DNA of 64,000 nucleotides from Aralia elata (GCA_034770075.1 CM068377.1:58584275-58648274); one strand, 5' to 3'; numbered from the stretch's first letter, positions 21,972 to 35,254 are shown. Notes: a model not told the origin generated them from the sequence alone. Translations and numbers: made by a program.

Positions 21972-24900
21972 ATGTCGCCAAGAAGACAACCAACACGTCA
22001 ACAGACCCCTGAGGGATCGACCAACAACTCAGAAGAAGCCAGTGCCAACCCAATGCAACAGTTGGTGGATTTACTCACGGGAGCATTTTCTAATCAATCC
22101 CAAGCCTAGGCCACGACTTTTAAAGATTTCAAAGCCGTAGGACCCCCAGAATTTCAAGGGTCTATGAATCCGATAGAGGCTCAAACGTGGATTATGGAAA
22201 TGGAGAAGGTGTTTGATGTCGCCAGGGTCAGCGAGGACCAGAAGACGGCATTTGCAACCTTTATGCTGAAATCAAAAGCTAGTTACTGGTGGCAAGAAAA
22301 TAAGACTCGAGGTGGCCAAGGAATTATTCCATGGGAACGATTTAAGGAGATATTTTTCGAGACATATTTCCCGGCAAGTGCTCAGAATCAGATGGAAGTA
22401 CAGTTTCTAGAGTTGAAGCAAGGTACTATGTCGGTATCTGAATATGCAGCAAGATTCAATGAGTTGGCGAGGTTTGCGCATTATCAGGTTAACACGGATG
22501 AGCGGAAGGCCAGAAGGTTCGAGCAGGGACTGAAGCCCTGGTTGTATAGCCGAGGTTCAATGTTTCAACTGAACTCATTTGCGGCGGTGCTGGAAAAGGC
22601 AATTATTGCTGAAGGAGGCAGTGATGCTCTGTCAAAGTACAATCAGGAGAAGAGGAAGAAGAAGAATGAGAATGAAAATAAGGCAAGTGGTAGTCATGGG
22701 GGAAGTGGCCAGAAAAGAAAATGGAGTGATAGTAACTCTGCAGGAAGTCAGCAGGGTAATCAGAAGAAGAAGATGGAGGTGTGCAGCAACTGTGGAAAGA
22801 GCCATATGGGTGCTTGTTTGAAGGGTAAGCGGGTGTGCTTCAACTGCGGGCAGGAGGGGCATATCGCACCGAATTGCCCTAATCCAAAGAAAGGAGCATG
22901 TTTCATCTGCGGGTCGAAGGATCACTTTGCTCGGGAGTGCCCTAAGAAAGCAACGACAGGTGGAGCTAGTTTAGGAAAGGGAAGCAGCGGTGGTGGAGGT
23001 AACCTTACTATCACAGGACCGGCACAGCCCAACCGACCTACAGCTCGAACGTTCAATATGACGGTGCAGGATACTGTGCAGTCAAAGGATGTAGTGTCAG
23101 GTATCATTCCAGTCAATAATGTTAATGCTTATGTATTGTTTGACTCGGGTGCTACTTGCTCATTTATATCCGATGATTTTGCTAAGAAATTAGGGTTACC
23201 CCAGGAAGAACTAGATTACCCTATGAGTATAGAAATTGCGAATAGGGAGGTGATTCCTGTTAAGTTTGTCCACAAGAACTGTCAGGTAGATATTAAGGGT
23301 CATGTGATGATTGTCAACTTAATCCCAATTCGTCTTGGGGAGTTTGATGTTATTTTGGGTATGGATTGGTTGTTTAACCATGGGGCAGTTATTAATTGTC
23401 AGAAGAAGTGTGTAAACCTTATGACTCCGTCAAAGGTAGTGTTTTATGGCAGCAAGTCGCCTAGACAAACGAGTTGTCTGACGATGGTGCAGGCCAGGAA
23501 GATGTTGAGACAAGGATGTGTAGGATATCTAGCCTATATAGTTGATACCCGAAAGGTGGGTGCAAAACTGGAGGAGATACCAGTAGTTAGGGATTTTGCG
23601 GACGTGTTTCCTGACAATTTGCCAGGATTACCGCCAGATAGGGAAATCGAGTTTTAATTGATTTAGCACCGGGAACGGCCCCTATATCAAAAGCCCCATA
23701 TAGAATGGCTCCGGTAGAAATGAAGGAGTTGATGGTGCAATTACAAGAATTGCTAGATAAGAAGTATATTCAACCAAGCGTTTCACCGTGGGGAGCGCCG
23801 GTATTGTTTGTTAAGAAGAAGGATGGGTCGATGCATCTTTGCATTGATTATAGAGAGTTGAACAAGGTCACGATTAAAAACAAGTATCCATTGCCTAGAA
23901 TCGATGACCTGTTTGACCAACTGAAGGGAGCAAGATATTTTTCGAAGATAGATTTACGAAGTGGATACCATCAGTTGAAGGTGAGAAAAGAGGACATACC
24001 AAAGACGGCGTTTCGAACCAGATATGGTCACTATGAGTTTTTGGTTATGTCATTTGGTTTAACGAATGCGCCTGCAGCATTCATGGACTTAATGAATAGG
24101 GTGTTCAAACCATTTCTGGATAAGTTTGTGGTGGTATTTATAGACGACATTCTGGACTACTCCAAAACTCAAGAAGAACAGGTGGAACATTTGAGGGTGA
24201 CATTGAGGCGTTAAGGAAAGAGGAATTGTATGCACAATTCTCGAAGTGCGAATTTTGGTTGGAGCGTGTTCAATTTCTTGGACATGTGATTGATAAAGAC
24301 GGGATTTCGGTGGATCCAGCTAAAGCGGAAGCTGTGATGAACTGGGATCAGCCAAAGACACCGTCAGAAGTAAGGAGTTTCCTAGGTTTGGCAGGATACT
24401 ACACACGTTTTATTCAAGATTTTTCCAGAATCGCCACTCCGTTGACGAATTTAACAAGAAAATCAGTGAAGTTTGTTTGGAGGGAGAAGTGCGAAGAGAG
24501 TTTCCAAGAACTAAAGAAGAGACTAAGTTCGGCACCTGTGTTATCTTTACCAGATGATACAGGAAATTTTGTGGTGTACAGTGATGCATCACATAAAGGA
24601 CTTGGTTGTGTGTTGATGCAGAATGGTAAGGTTATTGCATATGCATCGCGCCAACTAAAAGATTATGAAAAAGGGTATCCGACCCATGATTTGGAGTTAG
24701 CAGCCGTGGTGTTTGCTTTAAAAATTTGGAGGCACTATCTCTATGGGGAGAAGTGTGAAATATATACGGACCATAAAAGTTTGAAGTATATTTTCACGCA
24801 GAAGGATTTGAATATGCGGCAGAGGAGATGGATAGAATTGATCAAAGATTATGACTGTGAAATTCTATACCATCCGGGAAAGGCTAATGTGGTTGCCGAC

Positions 24901-26472
24901 GCTATAAGTAGAAAAGGTCGGGAGAAACTATTTTTGTTAACTGATCAGGAGAAGCTTGTAGCAGAAATGGCTAAATTGGAGTTAGAGGTGAAGGGTCTGG
25001 CAGAGCCTAATGAAAAATTGTTCCAGATGGAAACCCAACCAACTTTGGTAGAAAAGGTGAAGGAAGCGCAACTTCATGATGTGGAATGTGATAAGATTCG
25101 ACAAAGAGTGCTTGAGGGAGAAGAGCTTAAATACAAAATTGATATCGAAGGGTTGCTGAGATTTGAAGGCAGAATCTGGGTACTGTCGGTATTGGCAATC
25201 AAAGAGGAGATTTTAAACGAAGCTCACAGTTCACGATTTTCGGTTCACCCGGGAAGCACAAAGATGTACCAGGATCTTCGTCAACATTTTTGGTGGCCAA
25301 ACATGAAAAGAGAGGTTGCTGAGTGTGTTGCGAAGTGTCTCACTTGTCAGAGAGTCAAGGCGGAGCATCAACGACCAAGTGGTTTGTTACAGCCCTTGGA
25401 GATACCAGAATGGAAGTGGGAGCATATCATAATGGACTTTGTAGTAGGGCTTCCAACTACTCAGAAGGGTTATGATGCAATATGGGTCATAGTTGACAGA
25501 TTGACAAAATCAGCGCATTTCTTGCCTATCAAAATCAGATTCCCTTTGGATCAGCTGGCAAAGTTATATGTCAAAGAGATTATCTCAAGGCACGGTGTTC
25601 CAGTGTCAATAGTGTCAAACAGAGATCCACGTTTCACCTCAAAATTTTGGAGGAGTTTGCAAGCTTATTTGGGAACACAGTTGCGAATGAGTACAGCCTA
25701 TCATCCTCAAACCGATGGCCAGAGCGAAAGAACAATTCAAACGTTGGAGGATATACTTCGAGCGTGCGTCATGGATTTTAAAGGCAACTGGGATGATCAC
25801 TTACCTCTGGTCGAGTTTGCTTACAACAATAGTCATCACGCTAGTATCGGCATGCCGCCTTATGAAGCATTGTACGGAAGGAAATGCAGAACTCCATTAT
25901 GCTGGGATGAGGTTGGTGAACGACGATTATTAGGACCCGAGCTGGTACAACAAACCGCTGAAATTGTCAACGTGATAAGAGCCAGACTAATAGCCGCTCA
26001 AGACAAACAGAAGAAGTATGCTGATCAACACCGACAAAATCGCGAATTTGAAGTAGGCAGTTTTGTGTTTCTCAAAGTCTCTCCCTCGAAAGGGAAAATC
26101 GGATTTGGTAAAAAGGGTAAACTCAGTCCGCGGTTTATTGGACCCTTTGAAGTGTTGAAACGGATGGGAGAGGTAGCTTATGAGGTCGCTTTACCTCCTG
26201 AGTTAGGCCACATTCACAATGTCTTCCACATATCGGTTCTACGACCGTATAAGCCCGATTATAAACATGTCATAGAGTATGAACCGATACAGTTTGAGAA
26301 AGATTTGTCTTACGAAGAGATACCTGTTCAGATAGTGGACAGGAAGGAGCAAGTACTTAGAAATAAAGTGATACCTTCTGTTAAGGTAATCTGGAGGAAC
26401 CACAGTGCTGAAGAAGCAACGTGGGAACTCGAAGAGCAAATGATGCAGAATTACCCTCAATTATTTGTTTAA
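21972..26472 (+). pseudogene. Tekay B gag-pol with chromodomain (nearly intact)
   Basis: ATG 21972 (MSPRRQPTRQ). Gag zinc knuckles CFNCGQEGHIAPNC and CFICGSKDHFAREC lie at about 22837-22941. Then come protease FDSGATCSF (about 23140), RT CIDYRELNK (about 23840) and FIDDIL (about 24140), RNase H SDASHKGLG (about 24580) and TDHKSLKYIF (about 24770), integrase zinc finger (about 25225-25350) and core MDFVVGL (about 25432), and the GPF module (about 26140). The C-terminal chromodomain-like segment includes VIWRNHSAEEATWELE (about 26385). Defects: TAG at 22107-22109, and single-base losses near 23657 and 24195. The second integrase catalytic Asp (SDRDPRF in A's and C's family) is Asn (25618-25620). 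Almost complete, but dead as read. Confidence 0.93.
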
Positions 26473-26583
26473 TCTTTGTATTGCGATTCTGGGGACAGAA
26501 TCTTTGTAAGGAGGGGAGAATGTAACGGACGACTTTAATTGCGTTGTGATTCTGGGGACAGAATCTTTTTAAGGAGGGAAAGA
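26473..26583 (+). other. Duplicated polypurine tract of Tekay B
   Basis: Two PPTs: AAGGAGGGGAGAA (26508-26520) and AAGGAGGGAAAGA (26571-26583). Each is preceded by GATTCTGGGGACAGAATCTT and followed by TGTAACG. The first TGTAACG starts only a 20-odd base stub. The real 3' LTR starts after the second. Confidence 0.85.
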
Positions 26584-29491
26584 TGTAACGAATGCAATTT
26601 TTGAGAATTAATAAAAATATTTATTGAGTTGTATAAATATTTTTATTAATTTATTGAGTTAATAGATGATTTATTAAGCTATTGTGAAATCAGTTTATGT
26701 TGAGTTAATTGTGTTAATTGTTACTTGAATATGATTTGTGATGATTATTCTAATTTAATTATTAATTAAATTAGATGATGAAAAGAATTATTTGAATAAA
26801 TGATTTATGTTAATAAATAATTTGTTTGAATAATATAATTTATTTGGTGTTTTTGTTAAATGAAATTATTATTTGAGTTGGTAAGGTTTAATTGAATTTA
26901 TTTAATAATAAGTTCAATTAAATTAGAAGTGTGACATTTTAAACTATATGTTATAATGTTTTATTAAAATAAATGAAAGGAGTTTTAATTTAGTTTTTCC
27001 AAACTAGGCCTTATGACCTTTGGTTGGAAAAATGAGTTATTTTAATTGTGTTTTACCAAACAAGACATAAGAACAATAGGTTATTCTTATTAGTGTTTAC
27101 CAAACAAAGCCTTATGGCTTTTGAAAATCCTAACTGATGATTCAATTTAAGGATTTTACGTTATTATTATTTAAAACAACAGTTTTTATTTTTTTAAAAT
27201 CATCAGTTTATATTTTTAAGTTATATCAGTTTTCATTTTGTAAAAGAACGTCAGTTGAAAGAAAGAAAAGAAAAGAGAAGAACAGAGAGAAAAGAGAAAG
27301 AAGAACTACAGAGAAAAGAGAGAGTTCTGTGAAATTTGAGAAAGAAAATAGCTTGTGAATTTTGAAAAGAAGAGATTGAAGGTAGAAGTTCAAGCAAGGA
27401 GAGTGTTAATCAAGCTTTTCTTTTAATCAAATAGAAGGTATAATACCCTTCTCTGTATATCAATATTTGGTTCTCTGTAAAAATATTCATTGGTTTAATA
27501 TGTGATTTTGTTTTATTATAATTGATAGCTATGTGAAATAGATGATTACGTGATGATTATATGATGATTAAAACTCTATTTGAAGGTTTTAATTCATGAA
27601 AATATATTTTGGAATTTAATTTTAGTTTTTACAGAGCTTTATTTCATGTATGGCATAGTTGTATGAAAATTGATGATTCCATTTGGTTATTAATTGGTTA
27701 ATTAATAATTGTTTATGATTGTATGATGAAAAACATGAATAATGCAAGAAGAATGGTTTTAATTGGTTGAAAAATGAATTTACAGAGCTTGATTTCATGA
27801 AAATGGTTAAAACTTGAATATTTGATTTTAACAGTGAATTTTTTGTTTTAATTGGTTGATTATGTGTTTTATAATGCTTAGATTGATTAGAAACATGTTG
27901 GGTAAATGTTTTGTATCATATATGATGTCTGGGTATATCTAATTTATTTTTCTGGATGGTAGAATTCGGAAAATTTGGCCAAATTGGCCTAAGTTTTCAC
28001 TGATTCGCGAGCTGGGGAAGACGACAGTCAAGTCTCTCGCCCCGGCGAGAGAAATGAACTGATTTCTTCGCCGCGGCGACAACGTCGCCCCGGCGACAAA
28101 TTTGTTAAGCAAAAGTTCGCCCCGGCGACAATTTTCTTAAGCGTTTTCTCGCCCCGGCGAGAAACACTACTGTTAAAAAAAATTATTTTGTTTTCTTTTC
28201 TTGGAAGTTATAATGCATAATTAAACTTATATTAATGTATTAAATGACTAAAAGATTTTCCAAGATAGTTGCTAAACTAGTACTTGTTGATTATGGTTTG
28301 CTAAATGAGATGTTATGATAAAAGAGCAAGCTTAGAATGCTTTTAATTTTGTGACTAATTATATTACCATTTTACAATTAAATGTTTAGGTTGTTTAAGG
28401 ATCGTGAATTACTTAAATTTGTAGTCTACGCTTGAGGCAAGTTCCTTATCTCAATTTATTACTTTTATGTTGAGCAAGTTGTTCTTTCTTTTAACTTGTT
28501 AAATTATTCAATGCAAGTTCATTTATATTGAGCGAGCTTATCGACCTTAGCTTATTGATATTCAAGCAAGGTTACTATCATGATTAAATACTTAAGCTTT
28601 ATTCTATTCATTGTTTGTTATTCAAACTTCGAGTATAGTTTCTATTGAACAAACTCTATTGATGAATTAGACTAGCAAACCCTTATTGATTCAGCTAGTC
28701 CTTAGTTGATGAGCGTTTCAAAGACTTAGAATGTTTTCTATATTTATTCCAAGCCAATTTCCTTTTTGGTATGGATTCAGACGATAAACTGAGATGAACA
28801 ACCCTAATATAGGGGATTACTTACGCGACAGCATTAAAATGTTTGTGCACAATACATTGTACAAAGGGTTGATCCCCTGAGTACGAGATGTTTGGTCCAT
28901 AGTCTATATGACTGTTAAAGGTTACAGTAGAAATACTTGTTAACCTAGGACATAGTTCGAGGTCTTGTGACCCTCAGATATAATTTCTAAATCTTGGAAA
29001 TCTATTTTTTTTTTCTTGAACCGAGCATTCAAACGAGCTTTTAGACTTTGATCATTTATTGACTGAGATTCAGAAAACTATTGTTCCTTAGTTGAAATCC
29101 ATTTCATTTAAATATTATTGTTATCGTACTTGTGAGCAATTGTTTGCTCACTCTTGCACTAAAACATTGCAGCTAAGCCAGAAAAGCAGGACGAGCCGTC
29201 CACGAGCAAAGGCAAGGGAAAGATGCATAAATAGCTAAAGACCTGCTATTTACTTGATGTTTGATTGTAATAAGATTTATTTAAATTATGTTTTATTCCG
29301 CATTTGATGTATTAAGGTTAAGATAACCTGGGAATTGAATGTTTAATAGTTTGGTGATGTAACCCATTTTGGGTAGATGATTTCTTTAAGTTTATTTAAT
29401 TGTTCTTATTCATGGGTAGTTAAATGTGAATGTATGAGATAGTGAGCACCAAATTTGTGGGAATTAAGTACCTGGATTTGGAGGTGTCACA
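26584..29491 (+). repeat. 3' LTR of Tekay B
   Basis: About 2.9 kb, near-identical to 17689-20627 apart from scattered substitutions and loss of two units from the TCGCCCCGGCGA array. It ends TGTCACA followed by the GAGGC duplication. Confidence 0.93.
29175..29234 (+). other. KGKGK-type tail ORF in 3' LTR of Tekay B
   Basis: Same CAG, phase and 19-codon ORF as 20311-20370, ending KGKGKMHK plus TAG. Confidence 0.55.
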
Positions 29492-31717
29492 GAGGCAGTT
29501 AATAACTGGGAACAACCGAAGACGCCGACAGAAGTACAAAGTTTCTTAGGATTAGTGCGGTACTATCGAAGATTTATCCAGCATTTTTCGAAGATAGCAA
29601 CCCCACTAACCAATCTGACAAGAAAGACGGTGAAGTTTGTATGGTCTGAAAAGTGCGAACACAGTTTTCAGGAGTTGAAGAAGAGATTAAGCGAGGCGCC
29701 TGTATTGTCCTTCCCAGATGGTACGGGAGGTTTTGTAGTGTATAGTGATGCGTCACACAAAGGTCTTGGTTGTGTGTTAATGCAACACGACAAGGTTATT
29801 GCGTATGCATCACGACAGTTGAAGGACTACGTGAAGCGATACCCTACCCATGACCTGGAATTAGCAGCTGTCATCTTTGTATTGAAAATTTGGAGACATT
29901 ACCTTTATGGGGAGAAATGTGAGATATACACGGATCATAAGAGTCTGAAATATATTTTCACACAGAAGGAGTTGAACATGCGATAGAGGAGGTGGTTGGA
30001 ATTAATCAAAGATTACGACTGTGAAATTCTTTATCACCCAGGAAAAGCAAACGTAGTAGCAGATGCATTGAGTAGAAAGGGGAATGAGAAATTATTTATG
30101 TTGACACCTCGCGAAGAGTTAATACTAGAAATGGCGAGACTGGAGATTGAAGTGAAAAGTCCGGCAGAGGCAGCAGAGAAGTTATTCATAATTAAAACTC
30201 GTCCGACGTTACTCGACAAAGTGAGAGAAGCACAGGAAAAGGATGAAGAATGTGAAAGGATACAGAATAGGATCACAGAAAATGAGGAAGAGAAATTCCG
30301 AATGGATAAGGATGGTATCTTAAGATACGAGGAGTGAGTGTGGGTGCCGGTCGTGACTGAATTAAGGGATGAGATCTTACATGAAGCACATAATTCAGCG
30401 TATTCTGTTCACCAGGAAGCACGAAAATGTACCGGGATCTTCGCCAATATTTTTGGTGGCACAACATGAAGCGGGACGTAGCAGAGTACGTTAGCAAGTG
30501 TCTCACCTATCAACAAGTCAAAGCAGAACATCAGAGACCGAGTGGGTTACTTCAACCACTAAATATACTGGAATGGAAATGGGAGCACATCACCATGGAC
30601 TTCGTGGTAGGACTTCCAGTTACACAGAAGGGTTTTGATGCCATTTGGGTTATCTTAGATCGATTGACGAAATCAGCACACTTTCTACCGATAAAGATCC
30701 GATTTAATTGGAACCAATTAGCCAAGTTATATATAAAGGAAATTATTTTGCGACATGGAGTGCCAGTGTCAATTGTCTCAGATTGAGATCCGCGCTTCAC
30801 GTCAAATTTTTGGAGAAGCTTGCAAGAGAGAATGGGAACACAATTGCGACTAAGTACTGCTTACCATCCTCAAACTGACGGACAAAGTGAACGAACAATT
30901 CAAACACTAGAAGACATGTTGAGAGCTTGTGTGATGGATTTTAAGGGAAATTGGGATGGCCATTTACCACTTGTGGAATTTGCTTATAACAATAGCTATC
31001 ATGCAAGTATCGGGATGCCGCCATATGAAGCCCTCTACGGAAGGAAGTGCAGGACACCATTAAGCTAGGATGAGGTTGGTGAACGACAACTGTTGGGACC
31101 AAAATTGGTACAGCAGACAGCAGAAGTGGTCAAAGTGATTAGGGCAAGATTACTTGCAGCCCAAGACCGACAAAAGAAGTATGCAGATCAACATCGCCAG
31201 ACAAGAGACTTTGACGTCGGCAGCTATGTGTTTCTAAAAGTGTCTCCCTGGAAAGGGAAGATATGTTTTGGAAAGAAGGGAAAGTTAAGCTCGAGATTTG
31301 TAGGACCGTTCGAAGTATTGAGAAGAGTGGGTGAAGTGGCGTATGAGGTAGCCTTGCCTCCTGAACTGGAGCATATCCATAATGTGTTCCACGTCTCAGT
31401 GTTACGACTATACAAGCCCGTTTACAAGCACGTGATATCCTATGAGCCCGTCCAAATAGAGAGAGATCTGACGTATGAGGAAATTCCTATTGAGATAATC
31501 GATAGGAAAGAACAAGTATTAAGAAATAAGGTTATCGTATGAGCCCGTCCAAATAGAGAGAGATCTGACGTATGAGGAAATTCCTATTGAGATAATCGAT
31601 AGGAAAGAACAAGTATTAAGAAATAAGGTTATACCTTCTGTAAAAGTAGTTTGGCGAAACGACAATGACGAGGAGGCTACGTGGGAATTAGAAGATAAGA
31701 TTCAACTTTTTGTTTAA
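29492..31717 (+). pseudogene. Tekay A gag-pol, 3' part: RNase H, integrase, chromodomain
   Basis: Resumes after the GAGGC duplication with the RT-RNase H linker (NNWEQPKTPTEV). Visible are RNase H SDASHKGLG (about 29745) and TDHKSLKYIF (about 29930), a damaged integrase zinc finger (30390-30500), core MDFVVGL (about 30597), and the catalytic Glu intact in GQSERTIQ (about 30880). Defects: stops at 29984-29986, about 30335, 30784 and 31066, and a base lost near 30413. A 97-bp tandem duplication (31439-31632) shifts the frame inside the chromodomain region. It ends near TAA 31715-31717, with the C-terminus shortened relative to Tekay C. Clearly non-functional. Confidence 0.88.
31439..31632. repeat. 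97-bp tandem duplication in Tekay A pol end
   Basis: The segment beginning TATGAGCCCGTCC at 31441 recurs at 31538, a period of 97 bp. The two units are almost identical, so the duplication is recent relative to the element. It changes the reading frame because 97 is not a multiple of three. Confidence 0.9.
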
Positions 31718-31751
31718 CCTTGTATTGTGATTCTGGGGACAGAATCCTTAT

Positions 31752-31764
31752 AAGGAGGGGAGAA
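31752..31764 (+). other. Polypurine tract of Tekay A
   Basis: AAGGAGGGGAGAA directly before the 3' LTR TGTAACG, preceded by the GATTCTGGGGACAGAATCC block shared by all plus-strand Tekay elements here. Confidence 0.9.
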
Positions 31765-34700
31765 TGTAACGATCAAGAATTTTAAGTTCCTTATAACCCG
31801 AGTTTATGTATGAATGAAACGAATTTTTATTTCTATTTATATTATTATGTGCTATGTGCTTAAAGGTTGTGTTATAACCTAGAATATGTGTATGTGTTGA
31901 ATTTTACGTGTTGTTGTATCGTTGGAGTGAATAAATTAATTTCGTGAGAAATCGCAAAATCACTATTCACAAGGCACGCTTATCGAGACACTATTCACGC
32001 CATAATATTTTTGCATCTTTTTCGACCTTAATAAATTTCAATAATACACGTGTGCAAAGTGATAATTTTTCGACCTTAATAAATTTCAATACTTCCGAAA
32101 TATATAATATGACCGTTCCGAATAATTGGACAAATCCCATAAAAATTATTTTTATGCGTCCTAATAATTTATGGGAGTACCTATTTTAATTTTGGGTAGA
32201 GTTATTTACCAAATTGAGTACAAAAGTGGGAGTATTCGGGTATATTTTTGTGTATTTGGGTACTTATTTTGGTTTGTTACTCCAAGAGGGAACCAACCCC
32301 CAATTTTAGACCAATCAAATTCAAGGAGTGGAGAGGGTGGCAGCAACCTGCTGCTATTTGGTAGGCTCAATGCCTTATTTTTCTTCCAAATTGCTGAACT
32401 TTATTGAGCCATTCCCCTTCATCCTCCCAAAGCCTCCTAGCTGTCATTCCATTCAAACTTCTTCTCTCTCCCATTCATTCCCTAGACCAACTGAAGATAG
32501 AGAGGGATTGAGTGTGAAGGTGTTGTTAGATTATTGAGAGTGAGAGAGCATTGAAGGAGAAGTAGAAGAACAAGAAGAAGGAGAAGAACAAAAAGAAGAA
32601 GAAGAAGAGAGGAAGAGAAAAAGAGGTGCGGGTGAACCAAGGAGGAAGAAGGAGACTCAAGCCAAGCCCTAACAAGTTTCTTAGCACCTAGAAAGGATTT
32701 ACAAGGTAAACAATCAACAAACAAATTCATTCCATGTGATTTTGATAGGATTTTCGAGTTCTATGTGTTCTTGAGCTCAAACCATTGGGTTTGAGCATTT
32801 CTTGCAATTTTTGTTATAATTGTTGGTTGTGGTTGTTTAATATTATTACCAAGACACCTTGTAAGCCATTAATAACATCAAAGTGGAACAAACATCAAAG
32901 AAATCTGTACCTATGCATCAAGGATGAAGAACATGAAGAACAATGGACAAAAATGGACTATGGACTGTTATAAACGAATTTAGAGGACTTTATAGCTATG
33001 ATTCCTTGTTTGTTGTGTTTATTTTTTGTTGTGATGTTGTACTTCCATGGGTTATGAGTTAAACCCAGTTGGAATGGAGTAAAAAGGGATTAAAACAAAG
33101 TTTTGGTGATGATTTTTGTGAAGAACACCAAGAACACGAAAATATAGCACGAGTTGATACTTTGGCCTAAGATTTGGCCATGTTAATGTTAATGGATAGT
33201 TCTGAATTTTTGATATGTTGTAGCCCTATGTCTTAGGAGTCCATAGAGTTCGGAACGGACCAATTGGAGCGTGTATTGAGGGAGTTATTGTGGTTGGAAG
33301 CAAGATAGGTCTAGAGCACCAAAAACAGAGCATTCCGGGAAGCAAACGGGTCGGAGACTCAGGCCGAGTGCCTAAGACGCTGGCTAGGCGCTGGGCACGA
33401 GCCCAGCTACTGTGAGAGAGCACCTAGGGCGCTGCTCCAAGGTCATTTTGAGCTCCTAAGGTACTAGTAATGAAACTGTGCAAAACTGCTCTGACGTCCT
33501 TTAGTAAAATGGGCATAACTTTGTCATACGAACTCGGATTGAGGTGATTCAAAATGATTCGGAAAGAGAACGAGTAGACCTACAACTTTTGTTGTTTAAG
33601 TTTTTCAATTTGAGGTCTGTCGCATGGCCTAAATTGGTCATTTATAGGACTGATGTGTATTTGGGGGCAATCGGAGGGTGTCAAGCATGCGCGTAAGCAC
33701 ATGTAATGCCCCCGACAATGTAAAATATTGTTCTAAGTTCTAAAACATGAATGCTATGTAGTATAATGATACTCATCACTAACCAATGAGTATTAGATAA
33801 ATCGAATAGGCGTGCTAGGCGTACGCAAAGGGCGTGTCACTTGGGCGTTCGAATAATCAAGTTTGGCGCACATACGTGCAAGCGTCGTAACGCCGTAACT
33901 AGTGGACATAACCTTGTTTAATATTTTGTTTCTAATATGAATGAGACATTATAGAGTAGTATAAACCAATGTTTGGTATCCGTATGTGACTAATTGTTAT
34001 GTGAAAATGTACTTAATTGTGTAGGATATTAGGGAGCGTGTGTTGTAATATTGTAGTAGACGCATCAGGCAAGTTTCCTAGCCCGTAGAACTTTTACTAT
34101 TGTGCGAGTTTATTCTTATGAATGCAAGTTTCTTAAACTCACTCAACCCTTACATTTGGGCAAGTTTCCTATTTTATACAAATGTTGTATATTATTGCAA
34201 GTTCCTTACTCAACTATTTTTAATTGAGCTAGTTTTCTAAACTTCCGCAACTTATTTCATTGTGCGAGTACTCTTATGATTATTCAAATGATTTGACATT
34301 CATTCAAGTGATCGACCTATGTTATAACGTATGTTGTTGAGCCTTACAGTTTCTTATTCCATAAATTGTTTGAAAGCTATGTTAAAGCCAGTTGCTTCGG
34401 CTAGACACTTATTGATTTGTTTATTGAAGTGAGGTTAAGTCCTTGAACTATTGTTGATGTTAAGTAAAGTTATCCGATTAAATTATTTTGGTTCGGATTC
34501 CTATGTAAAGCTGAGAAGAACAACCATCATAGCAGAGGCAAATTGTATAAACGTCGGGAACCGACACGCGCGTAAATAGTAAGTGAGGCTTATGCATAAC
34601 ACCAGGTACTCTAGGCTGATCACCTATTGTACCATTTGTTTGTGGATTATCGGATGAAATTATGGTAATTCTAAAATAGAGTTTTGTGCCTTGGTGCACC

Positions 34701-35249
34701 TCAGTATTGAGTAGTTCTTTTTCTTGGGAAATTTTGAAATCCTTGGATACTTCAGAAAATCTTTTGGTCCACAGTGACCACTATAATGGTGATAAAGTAG
34801 TTGTTTATTTCCTTGAGCTATCTCGTTTTTAACTCCTATGAGCTATAAAGTTATTCACGTGATTATTCACTGTTATTTTACTTGCGGGGCAAATTTGTTG
34901 CTCACCCTTGCTTTCCTTAAAACTTTTCAGTTAGTGCAGCACGTGGCGAGAGCTCGGGAAAGGATAAGGGAAAGGGCAAAGCTACTGATTAGTTTTGTTT
35001 AATTGTACTAGAATCATCGTTGTATCAAGACTTATTATTTGATGTCATGTATTAAGACCTATGTACTCTTATGTATTAAGTTATGTTTTGGAGTAGTCTT
35101 GGTTTCGAGACTTGGGACAGGATTATTTATGTTATATGAATATAAATATTCCTTTATTTCCGCTGTAAGTTATAAATTGTATGACGTATGTATTAGATAG
35201 TGACGAACCAAGTCTGCGGTTTGGGTGACCCGGATTTGGGGGCGTCATA
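31765..35249 (+). repeat. 3' LTR of Tekay A
   Basis: About 3.5 kb, similar to 11482-14987 but with more differences than the B or C pairs. It ends CGTCATA (mutated CGTCACA) before the GCACT duplication. Around 32066-32091 a 26-bp block (TTTTTCGACCTTAATAAATTTCAATA) repeats the block at 32018-32043 and replaces the sequence found in the 5' LTR. Confidence 0.9.
34933..34992 (+). other. KGKGK-type tail ORF in 3' LTR of Tekay A
   Basis: Same CAG acceptor (34928-34930), phase and 19 codons as 14671-14730, still open although the surrounding LTR has diverged. Confidence 0.55.
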
Positions 35250-35254
35250 GCACT

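Larger units (their letters stand above)
17689..29491 (+). mobile_element. Tekay B: chromodomain Ty3/gypsy element with an extra ORF
   Basis: LTRs 17689-20627 and 26584-29491, flanked by identical GAGGC duplications (17684-17688, 29492-29496) inside the RT region of Tekay A. Order: LTR, PBS, extra coiled-coil ORF, gag-pol with chromodomain, PPT, LTR. The two LTRs are nearly identical by eye, and gag-pol carries only one stop and two 1-bp frameshifts. It is therefore the youngest or best preserved element here, and necessarily younger than A. Confidence 0.92.
11482..35249 (+). mobile_element. Tekay A: chromodomain Ty3/gypsy element inserted in Athila-1
   Basis: Bounded by LTRs 11482-14987 and 31765-35249 and by flanks ACACT (11477-11481) and GCACT (35250-35254), a 5-bp duplication with one mutation. 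Removing it rejoins the Athila-1 frame across the protease region. The internal region is split by Tekay B at 17689-29491. Without B the element is about 12 kb. Its gag-pol is closely similar to Tekay C by eye. Confidence 0.9.
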
